Source: Silene latifolia
Lineage: Eukaryota > Streptophyta > Magnoliopsida > Caryophyllales > Caryophyllaceae
Assembly: GCF_048544455.1 (NCBI RefSeq)
Contig: NC_133536.1
Span: 171,512,325-171,576,324 of the forward strand
DNA: 64,000 nt
Reading direction: 5' to 3'
Shown here: positions 63,312 through 64,000 of the stretch, piece after piece
Layout of the letters: each line of letters begins with the position of its first letter
Position numbering within the stretch: the first letter of the stretch is position 1
Position numbers and translations under genes: made by a program
Notes under the pieces: model-generated
What the model saw: only the letters and a program-made list of their open reading frames with translations
Told to the model about the DNA's origin: nothing
The model's database searches: none

Positions 63312-63376
63312 GGAACAGATGCAGCAACTGCTGCGCCTCTTCTAGATGGCGCAGCTCTGCTGCGCCTGTTCCAGGT
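63312..63376. repeat. Palindromic units GCAGCA-NN-TGCTGC, pair 2
   Basis: GATGCAGCAACTGCTGCGCC with flank CTCTTC, then GGCGCAGCTCTGCTGCGCC with flank TGTTCC; the same pair layout as at 62121. Confidence 0.85.
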
Positions 63377-63990
63377 TGACTTCTGTCTCTGAACTTCCGT
63401 TCTGCCTTGATTTAGTTTAATTAGCTTACGTATTTAATTAACTATTAATCGTATTATCGCCTAATTCCTGTTCGTTTATTTTGTTCTTTCTCAAATTATC
63501 CGTTTTGGAAGTATTTTCGACATAAATCAGTTGAATCCATTGTAATTATTGTAATCTTCTTTATTGTATTTATTTTATTGTACCATTTGTATGCCTTCAC
63601 ATATAATTGAGCTTAAATTCCTACTTCGACCTAATTGTATGCTAAATTAATTGTTCACCGACTTAGTCTAATTCTTCACATATTAGGATTAAAACGTTGG
63701 ATGTTGCATTGCATGCATATAATCGACAATATATCGAGTATAGACGATTTTCCCTAATCATTAGTAGAGGCCGCTATCAAGGCGGGCGGGATTAGGTGTT
63801 CGATCAAAAGAGCTTCCTAATACGTACCCTCACCCCTTACTCCAGATCTCTGTGAACATCCGTGTTCATTGGCATCCACGAGAGTCATTCTAGACATAGA
63901 ATGCTAAGGGTAACGAGTTCTTGGTGTTCATGTCACTACTTTGTGTCTTGACATGGCACGAGGTATTCGAATGGTTTCCAATTTTCCACA

Positions 63991-64000
63991 ATAAATTGGC
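63991..64000 (+). other. Start of a primer-binding site, cut by window end
   Basis: ATAAATTGGC: TTGGC five bases after an LTR end TTTCCACA. Only four bases of the primer site are visible, so the tRNA cannot be named. Confidence 0.4.

Larger units (their letters stand above)
50669..63990 (+). repeat. LTR of a further element, about 2.3 kb, split by Athila copy 2
   Basis: Proposed LTR sequence at 50669-50730 and 61768-63990. It starts TGTAGATACCTC and ends TTTTCCACA; five bases later TTGGC begins at the window edge, probably a primer site (TGGC-type, as in Tat/Ogre or Athila). The Athila copy inside is bounded by GTTTG duplications. The left boundary rests on TG...CA logic and a change in sequence character only; the body of the element lies outside the window. 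Confidence 0.55.
61768..63990 (+). other. Main part of the split LTR: no gene
   Basis: AT-rich, with repeated TTAATTCGTT, CATTAATT and TCATTAA words. I find no supported coding region on either strand. Three palindrome clusters are listed separately. Confidence 0.55.

Overview
This is nuclear DNA from a flowering plant. It holds three intron-bearing plant genes in low-GC sequence, packed between nested retrotransposons. The LTR element at 3573-11631 has the layout of Retand, a Ty3/gypsy family described from Silene: gag, a tandem repeat, and antisense reading frames before the right LTR. This suggests Caryophyllaceae (a Silene or pink relative), but that is inference from architecture only.

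Layout. (1) 1-11700: an L1-type LINE with an RNase H domain, cut near its 3' end by a very young Retand-like element (LTRs identical over 610 bp, 5-bp target duplication AATAG); the LINE tail and poly-A follow at 11637-11700. (2) 11784-12792: a small inverted-repeat element and a hAT-type element with an exact 8-bp target duplication. (3) 13219-18667, minus strand: an NDR (nuclear Dbf2-related) AGC kinase gene in 13 coding exons that join to 558 codons; a tRNA-derived SINE sits in its first coding intron and the 5' leader runs to about 20215. (4) 20745-22389: a GC-rich, intronless, A-tailed retroposon. (5) 23040-27659, minus strand: HAKAI, the RING E3 ligase of the plant m6A-writer complex, in three coding exons (407 codons), with a G-rich/C-rich foldback element in intron 2. 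(6) 28600-32591: AT-rich repeats, a small inverted-repeat element and a CACTA transposon with TSD GTA. (7) 32974-35414, minus strand: a RHON1-like gene (Rho-N domain, chloroplast RNA) whose reading frame holds two premature stops. (8) 35846 to the end: a retrotransposon nest.

The nest, from the outside in. An LTR element with an initiator-Met-type primer site (LTR 37206-49490, leader 49491-50668) abuts a diverged inverted copy of its own LTR 3' half (36689-37202). Its LTR was split by Athila-like copy 1 (38082-49053, TSD GTAGT). Its leader was entered by a further LTR (50669-63990), which was itself split by Athila-like copy 2 (50731-61762, TSD GTTTG). Both Athila copies lie on the minus strand and carry gag-protease and an ATHILA ORF-1-type gene. 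Neither they nor the Retand-like element shows a recognisable polymerase or integrase, so all three look non-autonomous.

The most unusual signal is that three unrelated LTR families here each carry clusters of their own short palindrome with a 2-nt centre. In the Athila copies it is a 6-2-6 motif whose arms (AATCCG or AAGACG) are swapped freely. In the outer LTR and its leader it is TACTCG-NN-CGAGTA. In the innermost host LTR it is GCAGCA-NN-TGCTGC. I found no tRNA or rRNA gene and no CRISPR array.
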